A DNA stretch of 41,897 nt from Clostridia bacterium (GTDB taxonomy: Bacteria > Bacillota > Clostridia > Lachnospirales > Anaerotignaceae). Positions within the stretch are counted from its first letter, which is position 1. Each line of letters opens with the position of its first letter. This document shows positions 31,989-41,055 of the stretch, piece by piece. The stretch is taken from contig JAQXNZ010000177.1 of assembly GCA_029098265.1 (NCBI GenBank), forward strand, positions 1-41,897, written 5' to 3'. Position numbers and translations under genes: made by a program. The notes beneath the pieces are model-generated. The model was not told the DNA's origin, did no database searches, and was given only the letters and a program-made list of their open reading frames with translations.

Positions 31989-33908
31989 CAGCTCAAAGGC
32001 TCCGGTATAGAGCTGATAGTATTTGCCTTTCTGTTCTATAAGTTCGTCATGGCTTCCTCTTTCTATTATTCTGCCGTGCTCAAGAACCATAATGGCCTTG
32101 GAGTTACGCACTGTTGAAAGCCTGTGAGCTATTACAAATACCGTTCTGCCGTCCATGAGTGAATCCATACCCCTCTGTACAAGAGCCTCAGTTCTTGTAT
32201 CTATTGATGAGGTGGCTTCATCCAGTATCATTACGGGAGGATCGGCAACAGCCGCTCTGGCAATGGATATAAGCTGTCTCTGTCCCTGAGAAAGACTTCC
32301 GCCGTCGCCTGTAAGCATTGTATCGTAGCCGTCGGGCAGCATCATTATGAAGTCATGGGCATTGGCAAGCTTGGCAGCTGCGATTACCTCCTCGTCGGTG
32401 GCGTCAAGTCTGCCGTAGCGGATATTGTCCATGATTGTGCCTGTAAACAGATTAACATCCTGAAGAACGATACCGAGGGAGTGTCTTAAATCATCCTTCT
32501 TTATATCCTTTACGTTTATTCCATCGTAGGTTATTGTACCTTCCTGTATATCATAGAAACGGTTGATGAGGTTTGTTATTGTTGTTTTTCCTGCACCTGT
32601 TGCACCTACAAAGGCTATCTTCTGTCCGGGCTTTGCAAACAGAGAAACATCGTGCAGTATCGGTTTGCCTTCCTCATAGGCAAAGTCAACGTCCTTGAAC
32701 CTTACGTCGCCTTTAAGCTCCACATAGTCAAAGCCGTTTTCAGAGGGAACCTTCCATGCCCACATATCTGTACGGCGGTCAGCTTCCTTTATTGTACCAT
32801 CGTCGCATTTCTCTGCATTTACGAGGGTTACTTTTCCTTCGTCGCTTTCGGGCTTTTCGTCCATGAGCTCAAATATACGCTCTGCACCTGCAAGGGCCAT
32901 AATAACTGAGTTGAGCTGCTGGGATACCTGGGCTATGGGGTTTGTCAGGCTCTTTGAGAGTGACAGGAACGAAGCGATGGTACCGAGAGTAAGACCGCTG
33001 AAGCCGTTTATAGCCATAAATCCGCCGAGTATGGCGATACATACATACTCAAGGTTGCCGAGGTTCATCATAACTGGCATTAGTATGTTTGCATAGGTAT
33101 GGGCATTTGTCATATTGCGGCGAAGCTCTTCGTTCTTGGCATCAAAGTCTGCCTTTGACTTTTCTTCATGACAGAATACCTTAATAACCTTCTGACCGTT
33201 TATCATTTCCTCGATGTAACCGTTCATATCACCGAGCGACTTCTGCTGTTTAATAAAGTATTTTGATGAGCCTGAGGCTATCTTTTTTGTCACCCTGAGC
33301 ATAAGATAAATGAACACTGCAACAAAAAGTGAGAGCCAAAGACTCGATCTGAGCATAGCAATCGCCACCGAAATGATGGTTATCGATGAGGATATAAACA
33401 TCGGCAGTGACTGGGAGAGCATCTGTCTGAGCGTATCGGTATCATTGGTATAATGACTCATTACGTCTCCGTGGGTATGGGTGTCAAAATACTTTATAGG
33501 CAGTGTCTGCATATGCGAAAACATATCGTCACGCACCTGCTTAAGCACACCCTGGGATATTCCTACCATTATTCGGTTGTAAAGGAATGTAGATATAACG
33601 CCTGCGCCGAATATAACAGCCATTTTTCCTATAGCTGCCGCAAGACCGGAAAAATCCCTGCTGCCTGTCATAAGCATAGGTGTTATATGGTCATCAATTA
33701 CTGTCTGTATAAACAGGGAGCTTTGTACATTTACAACTGCGCTTATTACGATACATATAAGCACAACAGCAAAACGGAATTTATATTTGCCTATATATGA
33801 AAACAGTCTTTTTATCGTATTTCCTGCATTGTTGAGCTTCGGACGGGGACCTCTTGCACCGCCGTGGGGACCCTTCGGACCTCTCATTTGTTTTGTATTT
33901 TCGGCCAT
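31983..33908 (-). CDS. Heterodimeric ABC exporter, second half (consensus site)
   Basis: This 641-residue fusion of six membrane helices (N-terminal basic tail GPKGPHGGARGPRPK first) and an ATPase has Walker A GATGAGKTT, Walker B VMILDEATSSID with the catalytic glutamate, and a signature SLSQGQRQ in place of LSGGQ. This is one half of a TM287/288-type heterodimeric multidrug exporter, the half that keeps the glutamate. It overlaps its partner by 1 nt. An insert of about 30 residues lies between the membrane part and the ATPase (DEGKVTLVNAEKCDD). Substrate is unknown. Confidence 0.93.
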   Translation of the reverse strand: MAENTKQMRGPKGPHGGARGPRPKLNNAGNTIKRLFSYIGKYKFRFAVVLICIVISAVVNVQSSLFIQTVIDDHITPMLMTGSRDFSGLAAAIGKMAVIFGAGVISTFLYNRIMVGISQGVLKQVRDDMFSHMQTLPIKYFDTHTHGDVMSHYTNDTDTLRQMLSQSLPMFISSSITIISVAIAMLRSSLWLSLFVAVFIYLMLRVTKKIASGSSKYFIKQQKSLGDMNGYIEEMINGQKVIKVFCHEEKSKADFDAKNEELRRNMTNAHTYANILMPVMMNLGNLEYVCIAILGGFMAINGFSGLTLGTIASFLSLSKSLTNPIAQVSQQLNSVIMALAGAERIFELMDEKPESDEGKVTLVNAEKCDDGTIKEADRRTDMWAWKVPSENGFDYVELKGDVRFKDVDFAYEEGKPILHDVSLFAKPGQKIAFVGATGAGKTTITNLINRFYDIQEGTITYDGINVKDIKKDDLRHSLGIVLQDVNLFTGTIMDNIRYGRLDATDEEVIAAAKLANAHDFIMMLPDGYDTMLTGDGGSLSQGQRQLISIARAAVADPPVMILDEATSSIDTRTEALVQRGMDSLMDGRTVFVIAHRLSTVRNSKAIMVLEHGRIIERGSHDELIEQKGKYYQLYTGAFELD

Positions 33909-35641
33909 TATTCCTCACCTCCCTTTGTCTGTGAATCATATACCTCTCGATATATCGGATTGCTCTTAAGAAGCTCCTCATGGGTGCCTACGGCATTAAC
34001 CCTGCCGTTGTCAAGAACAATTATTTTATCGGCGTCCTGAATCGATGATATTCTTTGAGCAATTATAAATTTTGTAGTGTTGGGTATTTCCTCTGCAAAG
34101 GCCTTTCTTATCCTTGCGTCGGTAGCCGTGTCAACGGCACTGGTGGAGTCGTCCAGTATAAGTATTTTAGGCTTTTTAAGCAGTGCTCTTGCTATACATA
34201 ATCTCTGCTTCTGTCCGCCGGATACATTTGTGCCGCCCTGTTCGATGTAGGTATCATATTTTTCCGGGAAACTCTCGATAAATTCATCTGCACAGGCAAG
34301 CTTGCAAACCCTTACAATGTCCTCGTCGGTTGCATTTTCATCACCCCAACGCAGATTGTCCTTTATTGTTCCTGAGAACAGAACATTTTTCTGAAGCACA
34401 ACCGCTACCTCGTTTCGAAGTGTTTCTATGTCATAATCCCTGACATCTACGCCGCCGACCTCAACAGAACCCTCTGTTACATCGTAAAGACGAGGTATAA
34501 GCTGCACAAGGGTACTCTTTGAAGAGCCTGTTCCGCCGATAATGCCGACTGTTTCTCCAGAGGCTATATCAAGATCAATGTTCTTAAGGCTTTGCTTTCC
34601 GCCTTTTCCTGCATAGCTGAAGCATACATTACTGAATTTGACCGAGCCGTCCTTAACCTCATATACTGGAGAAGCGTTGTCCTTAATGTCAGGCTCCTCG
34701 CTGAGTATTTCACAAATACGCTCGCCGGAGGGCTTTGCCATAGATATCATTACGATTATCATAGAGAGTATCATAAGACTCATCATAATCTGCATAGTAT
34801 AGGTCATTATGCTGACAAGATTTCCGGTAAGCATTGTGCCGCCGACTATATATTTGGTGCTAAGCCATGAAGCCAGCAACATACATGAGTATACGCAAAT
34901 CTGCATAAGCGGACTGCTTAATACAAGCAGCTTTTCTACTCTTGAGAAATCCTCATATATTTCCTTTGATGAGTCCTTGAATTTCTCTATTTCATAATCT
35001 TGACGAACGAAGGATTTTACTACTCGTATTCCACTGAGGTTTTCCTGTACAATGGCATTGAGATTATCATATTTTTTGAATACCGTTTTAAATATGGACT
35101 GTGCACGCCTCATTATTAGCGAAAGCAATAAAAATAATATCGGTATAATGCAGATATATATAACGGCAATTCTTCTGTTTATGCTGAGTACTGCGAAGAA
35201 GGCGCATATAAGCATTATGGGGCTTCTAACAGCCATTCTTATTATCATCATAAATGCCTGCTGAATATTTGTAACATCGGTTGTAAGCCTTGTTACTATG
35301 GAAGCGGTTGAGAATTTATCAATGTTCTTAAATGAATAATTCTGAACCTTATAGTACATATCGTGTCTGAGATTTGCCGCAAAGCCTGCCGAAGCAGAGG
35401 CGGCATATTTTCCGCTGAGCGTACCGCATAAAAGCGATAACATACATAGAATTATCAGTACAATTCCGATTTTGATTATATAATTCATATCCCCCATATT
35501 AATGCCGTTGTCAATCAGCTTTGCCATTACAAGCGGCACGGCAACCTCAAGGGCAACCTCGCCGATGACAAAAACAGGGGTGAGTATTGCATCTTTTTTA
35601 TATTCTCTTACAGCGCCGGAAAGCTGCTTTATCATTCCCAT
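33908..35641 (-). CDS. Heterodimeric ABC exporter, first half (degenerate site)
   Basis: This 577-residue ABC exporter half has the N-terminal six-helix membrane domain, then an ATPase with Walker A GGTGSSKST, signature NVSGGQKQR and Walker B ILILDDSTSAVD. The glutamate after the Walker B aspartate is an aspartate, as expected in the degenerate site of heterodimers. It overlaps the MarR gene by 10 nt and its partner by 1 nt, so the three genes are translationally linked. Confidence 0.93.
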   Translation of the reverse strand: MGMIKQLSGAVREYKKDAILTPVFVIGEVALEVAVPLVMAKLIDNGINMGDMNYIIKIGIVLIILCMLSLLCGTLSGKYAASASAGFAANLRHDMYYKVQNYSFKNIDKFSTASIVTRLTTDVTNIQQAFMMIIRMAVRSPIMLICAFFAVLSINRRIAVIYICIIPILFLLLSLIMRRAQSIFKTVFKKYDNLNAIVQENLSGIRVVKSFVRQDYEIEKFKDSSKEIYEDFSRVEKLLVLSSPLMQICVYSCMLLASWLSTKYIVGGTMLTGNLVSIMTYTMQIMMSLMILSMIIVMISMAKPSGERICEILSEEPDIKDNASPVYEVKDGSVKFSNVCFSYAGKGGKQSLKNIDLDIASGETVGIIGGTGSSKSTLVQLIPRLYDVTEGSVEVGGVDVRDYDIETLRNEVAVVLQKNVLFSGTIKDNLRWGDENATDEDIVRVCKLACADEFIESFPEKYDTYIEQGGTNVSGGQKQRLCIARALLKKPKILILDDSTSAVDTATDARIRKAFAEEIPNTTKFIIAQRISSIQDADKIIVLDNGRVNAVGTHEELLKSNPIYREVYDSQTKGGEE

Positions 35642-36120
35642 TGTTTTGCCTCCTTTGATGTTTTGTTAGTATCGCAGACGGAGCAAAGATTTTCTCTCAT
35701 TTTAGCCATTATTCTGTAAAACGTATCCTTTTCCTCCTGTGTCAGACCTTTAGAAATGCACTGCTCTGCCTCATTCATCATGGTCAGAGCGCTTTCGCTG
35801 AGCATCTCTGCCCTTTGGGTCAGGACTATTTTTTTCAGCCTCGCATCGTTTTTCATGCTTTCTCTTTTTATGAGGCCGTTTTTTTCCAGGGTCTTGAGCA
35901 TTGCCGTAGCTGTGGGCGGGCGGACATTAAGCTCGGTTTCTATATCCCTCTGGAAGACATCTCTGCTGCACTCTTGGGCTTTATTTAAAAATCCCAGTAT
36001 ATGCATCTGCTGCCCTGTTATGTTTTCAAGTCCGTATTTGCAGGACTCATACGCCATATATCTTCCTATGATGTTAGAGATACACTTTATCTCGGGAATC
36101 ATAGCTCTTGGTCTGCGCAT
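35632..36120 (-). CDS. MarR-family regulator
   Basis: This 162-residue winged-helix repressor has the MarR core: ITGQQMHILGFLNKAQ, VFQRDIETELNVRPPTATAMLKTLEKNGLIKRES and the wing ARLKKIVLT. It is the first gene of the exporter operon and probably represses it until bound by a drug. AAGGAGC precedes the ATG. GTTAGC-type repeats downstream of the promoter are a likely operator. Confidence 0.93.
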   Translation of the reverse strand: MRRPRAMIPEIKCISNIIGRYMAYESCKYGLENITGQQMHILGFLNKAQECSRDVFQRDIETELNVRPPTATAMLKTLEKNGLIKRESMKNDARLKKIVLTQRAEMLSESALTMMNEAEQCISKGLTQEEKDTFYRIMAKMRENLCSVCDTNKTSKEAKQWE

Positions 36121-36336
36121 ATTTTTAGCTCCTTTCGTAAAATTATTATGATGCTAACTATTAGGTAGCTAACAATATTACATTATACAATACTAAACAA
36201 AATAGTCAATGAACATAGCATAAAATAATATTAAAAATAGATAAGAAAAATCTAATTTTTTTAATAGACAGTTATTTCTAAAAATAATGCCAATGGAAAA
36301 TTTGATTGTCGAGATAATATAATGGGAATATAAAAA
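36121..36336. other. Upstream region of the marR operon
   Basis: It holds the marR promoter and operator at 36153-36209; the remaining 120 bp up to the repeat at 36337 is AT-rich and shows nothing else recognisable. Confidence 0.6.
36153..36209 (-). promoter_or_regulatory. marR promoter and putative MarR operator
   Basis: On the minus strand TTGACT (36209-36204) and exact TATAAT (36187-36182) are 16 nt apart. Downstream of the start, GCTAAC occurs twice at 36153-36158 and 36168-36173, 15 nt apart, around TATTAGGTA, forming a partly dyadic site. Autoregulation is inferred. Confidence 0.6.
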
Positions 36337-36744
36337 AGAGGAAAATCAAATGATTTTCCTCTCAGACTGTAGACAAACTCAACTAATTATTTGAAATTAC
36401 CCGATATTAACCACAACAACCGGGAAAGGTTCGGAAAACCGGGAAGGTTTTCTGAGGCTTTAAACCGAGGCGGAGACCGCGCTCTTCGCCTCGGAGAAGT
36501 CCTATACACAAGCCGTGCGCAGTGTAAAGTGCAAACCGAGTGAAATTCGCGGCGCCGTATGCGTTCCCGTAGGGAATATGAGAACCTGCCAGACTTCATG
36601 CCCTAATTTAATCAAGTCGAAAACCTGTTTTCTAGTACCGCAAAGATGTGCGGACGCGAAGCGGTTTTGCTTTAGCAAAATACTGACTATACTTAGTGTC
36701 GGCTTTGTCGACACTAAAAGAGGAAAATCAAATGATTTTCCTCT
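36337..36744 (-). repeat. Full copy of the hairpin-rich dispersed repeat
   Basis: This 408-bp non-coding stretch, GC-richer than its surroundings, is a chain of hairpins. It is bounded by two identical 26-nt near-palindromes (36337-36362 and 36719-36744, each with AGAGGAAAATCA and its complement around AA). Inner hairpins include CCGAGGCG/CGCCTCGG near 36465-36495, GAAAACC/GGTTTTC, CCGCA/TGCGG, TTTTGC/GCAAAA and GTGTCG/CGACAC. Its minus strand aligns with 1-238. Short frames on both strands were judged spurious. Confidence 0.75.
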
Positions 36745-36764
36745 TGCGCTGACTTTAACTGATA

Positions 36765-37079
36765 TTATTCTTCTTCCTCGTCGTCAAAGATAGAATCAAA
36801 GGCTGCTGAAACCATATCGAATTCATCATCGTCCTCGATGTTTGAAAGCTCGATTTCGTCATCCTCAAGTTCCTTATACTCATAGAGAAGAACTGTTTCG
36901 TCATCTGTGGGAAGAAGGGCGATATATTCCTTGCCTTCGATGCCCTCAACGTCGAATATGCCAAGAACAGCACATTCAAGCTCTGTGTCGTCATCGAGAG
37001 TGAGAGTTATAGTATCAAACTCAACTTCTTCGTTATCGTGGTCATGACCGCATCCGCAGCTGCATTTTTCTTCGCTCAT
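36765..37079 (-). CDS. DUF1292 protein with His/Cys-rich N-terminus
   Basis: This 104-residue protein matches DUF1292 (YrzB-like): the central fold is ITLTLDDDTELECAVLGIF and EYIALLPTDDETVLLYEYKE, followed by a very acidic tail. The first 16 residues are CSCGCGHDHD, a possible metal-binding patch. The ATG at 37079 with AAAGGAGAC upstream is chosen; a longer frame from 37139 would include an unlikely 20-residue extension. The function is unknown. Confidence 0.85.
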   Translation of the reverse strand: MSEEKCSCGCGHDHDNEEVEFDTITLTLDDDTELECAVLGIFDVEGIEGKEYIALLPTDDETVLLYEYKELEDDEIELSNIEDDDEFDMVSAAFDSIFDDEEEE

Positions 37080-37157
37080 AATAGTCTCCTTTATTATCGT
37101 TAATATTTGGTTACGCAAATATAGTATACTAATTTTCAAAACTTCACAATAGAAAAT

Positions 37158-38390
37158 TTACATATTTTTTGATTTATTTCCTGCCGAAAGCGGCTTTTTG
37201 GCTTTTTGGGGAGGAACAGAGGATCTGCCGACGGGCTTTTTGACATAGGAGGTCTCAGGAACCATTTTTCCCTCTCTCATTCTTACATATTCAACCTTTA
37301 TGCCGAGCTCTCTGGCACATTTGTTTACATAGCGCTTTTCTCCGAGGGTGGCAAGGCTTATTATTTTTCCGCTTTTTCCGCCTCTGCCGGAACGGCCTGC
37401 TCTGTGCAGATAGCTTGTGGCATTTTCGGGAATATCAAGATTAATAATGTGGGTAACTCCCGGTATATCCAGTCCTCTTGAAACAAGGTCCGAGGCCACA
37501 AGTATTTCGGCTTTTCCGCTTATCATATCGTTTATAGCCTTGCGTCTTTCGTCCCTGCGAATACCTCCGTAGAGGCCGACAGCCTTAAGGGAATGATAGC
37601 AGAGCTTTTCAACGGTAACTTCAATATTTTCGGGATTGTTTATAAAAACTATAGTTTTTTTGGCCTTTTCACCGTGAACTATTTTTCTTATGGTATTGAT
37701 TTTGTCTCTCAGCTCGCAGGTAATGCAGTAGTGGGAGAGAGATGCAGGTATTTTTTCCTCTGCCATACAGAATACCGGCTCCTTGGAGCACATCTCCTTT
37801 GCGACTGATACGGCCTCGTCATTCATTGAGGCAGAGAGGAATATCATCTGCCTGCTGTCCTTGAGGGTTGTTTTAACTATGGCCTTAACCATATCTATAT
37901 TCATATTGTCAAGCATTCTGTCAGCCTCGTCCACAACAATAGTCTTTACCGTATGGGCAGGTATTTTTCTTTTGCCTATAAGGTCATATATCCTGCCTGC
38001 GGAGCCTATTATAATCTGGGGCTTTTCCTTCAGCTTTTCTATCTGCCTTGCCATTCCTGCATTACCTATAATAAGGGCAGAGCGTATTTCTATGCCTGAA
38101 TTTTCCGCAAGCAGCTCTGCCTGACGGTGAACCTGAACAGCCAGCTCATGGGTCGGTGTAAGTATTATGCACTGGGCTGTGCGTGCCGTCGGGTCGATAT
38201 TCATAAACAGCGGCAGAAGATAGGTAAGGGTTTTGCCTGAGCCCGTTTCAGCACGGGCAATGACGCTGTTTTTTTCCAGTATATCTGGTATTGTGTTTTC
38301 CTGTACCTCTGTGGGCTTTTCAATACCCTGCTTTTTAAGGGCGGCTGTAAGCTCCTCACTGAGTCCCAGTTCTTTAAAGTTTTTGCTCAT
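37158..38390 (-). CDS. DEAD-box RNA helicase
   Basis: This 410-residue ATP-dependent RNA helicase has the Q-motif (LGLSEELTAALKKQG region), motif I ARAETGSGKT, Ia PTHELAVQ, II VDEADRM, III SAS, V SRGLDIPG and VI HRAGRSGRGG. It has a short, basic C-terminal tail (PVGRSSVPPQKAKKP). Such proteins help in cold adaptation, ribosome assembly or RNA turnover. Motif III is SAS where SAT is usual. The gene is transcribed alone, with AGGA before the ATG. Confidence 0.93.
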   Translation of the reverse strand: MSKNFKELGLSEELTAALKKQGIEKPTEVQENTIPDILEKNSVIARAETGSGKTLTYLLPLFMNIDPTARTAQCIILTPTHELAVQVHRQAELLAENSGIEIRSALIIGNAGMARQIEKLKEKPQIIIGSAGRIYDLIGKRKIPAHTVKTIVVDEADRMLDNMNIDMVKAIVKTTLKDSRQMIFLSASMNDEAVSVAKEMCSKEPVFCMAEEKIPASLSHYCITCELRDKINTIRKIVHGEKAKKTIVFINNPENIEVTVEKLCYHSLKAVGLYGGIRRDERRKAINDMISGKAEILVASDLVSRGLDIPGVTHIINLDIPENATSYLHRAGRSGRGGKSGKIISLATLGEKRYVNKCARELGIKVEYVRMREGKMVPETSYVKKPVGRSSVPPQKAKKPLSAGNKSKNM

Positions 38391-38543
38391 ATATCTGAAA
38401 TCCTTTCATGGGTTTATTCTGCATTATTCTTTAGTATAGATTAAATTAAGAGGCTTTGCAAGGCATGAAAAACAGTATTGACGTGTATCTGAAAGAATAA
38501 TAAAATTAAATTAGAATATTGGCAATATCAGGGAGGGATATGT

Positions 38544-39314
38544 ATGAATGATTTTTTGAAAAAGGTAAAGGCAGGAGAAAAGCCTGTTGGTATGTTTATT
38601 GAAATGGGGTCTATGACAGCGGCTGAATGTATAGGCCGTACGGGAATTGATTATATAATAATTGACAATGAGCACGGTACATACGAGGGTGAAAGTACGC
38701 TTGACGCCGTAAGAGGCGCTGACTTGGGCGGAGTGTCTCCCTTTGTCAGGGTAAGGGAGATATCACGAGCAGCCATAATGAAGCCTTTGGATGTGGGCGC
38801 AAGGGGACTTATTATACCGTTTGCGGAAAGAGTTGAGGAAATCAAAAATATTGTTAAATGGGCTAAATACAGTCCTGTAGGTATGAGGGGCTTCTGCCCG
38901 TCCAGAAAGGACGGCTGGGGCTGTGACTATCCTTCCCAGGAGCCCATGTATAAGGGAATGGAGTACTGGAATGAGGAGACGTTGGTAATTCCCCAGTGCG
39001 AGACAGCGGGTTGTCTTTCCCATATAGAGGAGATAGCGTCAATGGATGGAGTTGACGGCATATTTATAGGACCCTTTGACCTGTCCATAGGCATGGGTAT
39101 AGGCGGACAGTTCGATAACCCTGAATTTAAGTCTGCCCTTGAAAGAATCAAAAAAGCCTGTCATGATGCAGGAAAATTTGTAATAATATTCACTATGGAC
39201 CCTGATGCGGCTCCCGCTTATTTTGCCGAGGGTTTTGATTCGGTAGTCGTAGGGCTTGATATAATACACTATATAAATGTATGCAGAGACGCCGTAAAGA
39301 GAGCCAAGGCATGA
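38544..39314 (+). CDS. HpcH/HpaI-family aldolase
   Basis: This 256-residue class II aldolase of the HpcH/HpaI family cleaves or condenses 2-keto-3-deoxy acids with pyruvate. Visible residues are the catalytic His44 in IIDNEHGTYE, Arg69 in PFVRVR, metal ligands Glu153 in PQCET and Asp179 in GPFDLS. The substrate cannot be told from sequence, and no aromatic or sugar-acid pathway is nearby. GGGAGGG precedes the ATG. A terminator follows at 39339. Confidence 0.92.
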   Translation: MNDFLKKVKAGEKPVGMFIEMGSMTAAECIGRTGIDYIIIDNEHGTYEGESTLDAVRGADLGGVSPFVRVREISRAAIMKPLDVGARGLIIPFAERVEEIKNIVKWAKYSPVGMRGFCPSRKDGWGCDYPSQEPMYKGMEYWNEETLVIPQCETAGCLSHIEEIASMDGVDGIFIGPFDLSIGMGIGGQFDNPEFKSALERIKKACHDAGKFVIIFTMDPDAAPAYFAEGFDSVVVGLDIIHYINVCRDAVKRAKA

Positions 39315-39338
39315 ATTTCATAAACGTAAAAACTATGA

Positions 39339-39365
39339 GGCCGAACGATAAGTTCGGTCTTATTA
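39339..39365 (+). terminator. Aldolase gene terminator
   Basis: GGCCGAAC and GTTCGGTC enclose a 5-nt loop and are followed by TTATTA. Confidence 0.7.
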
Positions 39366-39390
39366 TATATAAGATTTTTTTGGATAGCCT

Positions 39391-39422
39391 TTAAAAAAGG
39401 ACCCGTTGGGGTTCGGGTCCTT
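39391..39422 (-). terminator. NSS transporter terminator
   Basis: On the minus strand AAGGACCCG and CGGGTCCTT form a 9-bp stem with an 8-nt loop, followed by TTTTT, downstream of the transporter. Confidence 0.85.
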
Positions 39423-39449
39423 AAGAAGAAATGAAATTTACTTGTATGC

Positions 39450-40835
39450 TTAGATTATTCCGAAGCCGCTGAGGAAGATAAGGAATATCAGTACGGGTAT
39501 TATTATCTTAACACAGAGCTTGAACCAACCGAACATGGGGAATTTAATCTGACCGTCATTGGTAAGCAGGGGAATAGTGCTTTCGGGTTTCCAAATGTAT
39601 CCTACGAATATTGCTCCGAGCAGTCCGCCGATAGGCATAAGTAATGTTGCTGAGAAGAAATCGAAGAAATCGAATATATTTCTGCCTACGATTGATATTG
39701 TTGAGATGATGCCTGTGCCGTAGGAAAGTGATGCAAGGCAGCTGAGTATAAGTGTAAGAATACCATCGAATATTACGGCCTTCTTTCTTGTCCAGTTGAA
39801 TCTTTCCATAAGCCAGTTTACAGGAAGCTCTACCATTGCAACTGATGTTGTGAAGGCTGCAAATGCCGCAAGAAGGAAGAACAGTATGCCGAATATGCGA
39901 CCGAGTACGGGACCAAAGCTTGCAAGCACCGAAGGTATTACAACAAACAGAAGTCCGGCACCCTGTGAAGGCTCATAGCCTGCTGCGAATACAGCGGGGA
40001 TAATTGCAAGACCTGCAAGAATAGCAACTGCTGTGTCAAGCAGGGGAACAAGATATGCTGATTTAATGAAGTTCTGCTCCTTGCTTGAGTAAGCACCGTA
40101 TGTAATAAGAATACCGATACCGAGCGAGCATGAGAAGAATACCTGTCCGAGGGCTGCGATAAGCACCTTGCCGAAGCCGCCTGCTTCTTCAATGGCTGCT
40201 GTGCTGGGTGTGAACATCCATTTTACACCTTCCATTGCTCCGGGAAGTGTAAGGCTTCTGACAACGAGTACAAGAAGAAGCACGAATAATGCCGGCATCA
40301 TAATGTTGCTCATTTTTTCAATACCGTTTTTGATACCGCCGAGACAGATGACGAGTGTAATGGCAAGGAAAATAATATTCCATATAATAGGCTCGCCTGT
40401 GCTTGTTATAACAGCACCGAATGTGTCGCCTGCTGTTTCGGCTGTGGGAAGACCTGTGACTATTGCCTTAAAAAGATAGTCAAGAACCCAGCCTCCGACT
40501 ACACTGTAATAGAAAAGCATTGCAAATGTTGCAAGAACACCGAGGAAACCGATAATTCCCCAATTTTTAGATTTGCCTTTTTCTTCGGCTATTTTAGCAT
40601 AAGCCTGTGTGCCGCTGGAGAGACGTGTGTGTTTACCTATGGCACTCTCATACATACATACGGGAACGGCTACAATAAGCATTATGATAATGTAGACAAT
40701 AAGAAAAATTCCGCCGCCGTTTGCACCGAGCATGTAAGGGAACTTCCAAAGATTACCGAGTCCGACAGCAGAACCTGCCGCAGCGAAAACGAATCCCAGC
40801 TTTGTAGCAAAGCCGTCACTTTTATTCGCATTCAT
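39450..40835 (-). CDS. Sodium:amino-acid symporter (NSS/SNF family)
   Basis: This 461-residue membrane transporter of the LeuT type imports an amino acid with sodium. The first helix GFVFAAAGSAVGLGNLWKFPYMLGANGGG is the family signature; about eleven membrane helices follow. The substrate is probably a hydrophobic or aromatic amino acid, such as tryptophan or tyrosine, by analogy with other bacterial members, but this is not shown. GGAGG precedes the ATG. It diverges from a LysR-type regulator whose gene is cut by the window edge; the 220-bp gap may be a shared control region. Confidence 0.95.
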   Translation of the reverse strand: MNANKSDGFATKLGFVFAAAGSAVGLGNLWKFPYMLGANGGGIFLIVYIIIMLIVAVPVCMYESAIGKHTRLSSGTQAYAKIAEEKGKSKNWGIIGFLGVLATFAMLFYYSVVGGWVLDYLFKAIVTGLPTAETAGDTFGAVITSTGEPIIWNIIFLAITLVICLGGIKNGIEKMSNIMMPALFVLLLVLVVRSLTLPGAMEGVKWMFTPSTAAIEEAGGFGKVLIAALGQVFFSCSLGIGILITYGAYSSKEQNFIKSAYLVPLLDTAVAILAGLAIIPAVFAAGYEPSQGAGLLFVVIPSVLASFGPVLGRIFGILFFLLAAFAAFTTSVAMVELPVNWLMERFNWTRKKAVIFDGILTLILSCLASLSYGTGIISTISIVGRNIFDFFDFFSATLLMPIGGLLGAIFVGYIWKPESTIPLLTNDGQIKFPMFGWFKLCVKIIIPVLIFLIFLSGFGII

Positions 40836-40982
40836 AATATTACCTCCTTTAAATAAAACAACAATGATGACAGTGTTTATTATAAAACAATTAAACCAAG
40901 CAGAAAAGTAGGTTGAACCAATTTGAGATATGCTTTGCTTATTAAAAGTAATAGCATTTATTTATGGCTTGCTTAAAAGGTA

Positions 40983-41011
40983 TTGAAAAAATCTATTTCA
41001 TATCGTATAAT
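40983..41011 (+). promoter_or_regulatory. Promoter of the LysR-type gene
   Basis: TTGAAA at 40983-40988 and exact TATAAT at 41006-41011 are 17 nt apart, upstream of GAGGGGGG and the start. Confidence 0.65.
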
Positions 41012-41055
41012 TATATTAAAATAGTATGTTTATAGGAATTGTGAGGGGGGTTAAA

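Noticed and set aside
36387-36714. Overlapping short frames on both strands in the hairpin-rich repeat (70 to 92 codons)
   Set aside because: They overlap each other in several frames, have no ribosome-binding sites, and cover hairpin stems; they look like chance frames in a non-coding repeat.
37080-37139. N-terminal extension of the DUF1292 protein
   Set aside because: The internal ATG has an AAAGGAGAC site and the extra 20 residues do not look like the family.
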